Source: Opitutales bacterium (GTDB taxonomy: Bacteria; Verrucomicrobiota; Verrucomicrobiia; Opitutales; UBA9783). Taken from it: a stretch of DNA of 5,702 nt. This document shows positions 5,528 through 5,702 of the stretch, piece after piece. The notes under the pieces were generated by a model, which worked only from the letters and a program-made list of their open reading frames with translations, had not been told where the DNA came from and did not search any database. Made by a program: the position numbers and the translations under genes. Numbering within the stretch: the first letter of the stretch is position 1; each line of letters starts with the position of its first letter. Location of the stretch: positions 1-5,702 of the forward strand of contig JAFVCI010000099.1 in NCBI GenBank assembly GCA_017479315.1, given 5' to 3'.

Positions 5528-5702
5528 ATGATTAACATTCTTAAAGCGGAGTATAAGAAAACAAGGAACACCATGGAACGCAGAGGGATTGTACTCTTTC
5601 CGGTAGCGGTGTTTGCGTTGGCTTTTGTACTGACTTTGGGCATGACCGAAAGCTACGCGGAGAGCGTGTGGAACTGGTGGTATGTGCTTATGCTTCCGGG
5701 GA
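5528..5702 (+). CDS. ABC-2 permease of the lantibiotic-immunity (LanE/MutE/EpiE) type, 5' part only
   Basis: The first 58 codons of a membrane subunit cut by the window end. The start is ATG at 5528, 5 bases after the ATPase stop, without a strong ribosome site, so it is probably translated by coupling. It begins with ILKAEYKKTRNT (residues 4-15), the charged cytoplasmic lead-in typical of MutE/EpiE/SpaE-type permeases, then one hydrophobic segment at about 20-39 beginning GIVLFPV, then an aromatic NWWY followed by LMLP (about 49-57). The same lead-in, first membrane helix and N-W-W-Y...LP pattern is what I know from lantibiotic-immunity permeases. ATG at 5573 would cut off the conserved lead-in. 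A full protein should be about 240-250 residues with six membrane segments, and a second permease (LanG-like) often follows; neither can be seen here. The pairing with an E-loop ATPase supports the assignment. Confidence 0.8.
   Translation, partial: MINILKAEYKKTRNTMERRGIVLFPVAVFALAFVLTLGMTESYAESVWNWWYVLMLPG

Overview
The window comes from a Gram-negative bacterium that makes lipopolysaccharide. It encodes two early steps of lipid A synthesis (LpxA and LpxC), the linked fatty-acid dehydratase FabZ, and the isomerase that starts Kdo synthesis (KdsD). LpxC and FabZ are fused into one polypeptide. That fusion is best known from Bacteroidetes/Chlorobi and also occurs in parts of the Planctomycetes-Verrucomicrobia-Lentisphaerae (PVC) assemblage. 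The moderate GC content and the gene mix would fit a PVC-type or Bacteroidetes-related genome, but the phylum cannot be fixed from this sequence alone.

Layout. (1) Positions 1-769 are AT-rich and hold one orphan gene (158-631) for a small, probably exported, cysteine-containing protein of unknown function. (2) Positions 770-2066 carry a leftward pair, xseB then kdsD, 52 bases apart. (3) Positions 2067-2249 form a divergent intergenic region that should hold the promoters of both the leftward and the rightward groups. (4) Positions 2250-4787 carry a rightward run: a HIT-family (HinT-like) protein, the lpxC/fabZ fusion, and lpxA, which starts 2 bases after the last base of the fusion's stop codon. 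(5) From position 4821 to the window edge there is an ABC transporter: an ATPase of the lantibiotic-immunity/bacitracin-resistance (LanF/BcrA) type, followed 5 bases later by the start of a matching LanE/MutE/EpiE-type permease that is cut off by the window.

How the genes fit together. LpxA acylates UDP-GlcNAc, the LpxC half of the fusion deacetylates the product, and the FabZ half dehydrates the same 3-hydroxyacyl-ACP pool that LpxA draws on. KdsD supplies arabinose 5-phosphate for the Kdo that is attached to lipid A. The housekeeping core is therefore an outer-membrane lipid A/Kdo locus with xseB and the HIT gene as passengers.

The two flanks look different from the core. Arginine codons AGA/AGG appear in the orphan gene (3 of 5) and in the ABC ATPase (5 of 11), but I found none in lpxC/fabZ or in the kdsD arginines I read. 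The ATPase carries a Glu in place of the Q-loop Gln, the 'E loop' described for lantibiotic-immunity ABC proteins. The most interesting feature is thus a Firmicutes-style peptide-antibiotic immunity transporter placed directly downstream of lipid A genes in a Gram-negative. I found no CRISPR array, tRNA, rRNA, insertion sequence or clear intrinsic terminator.
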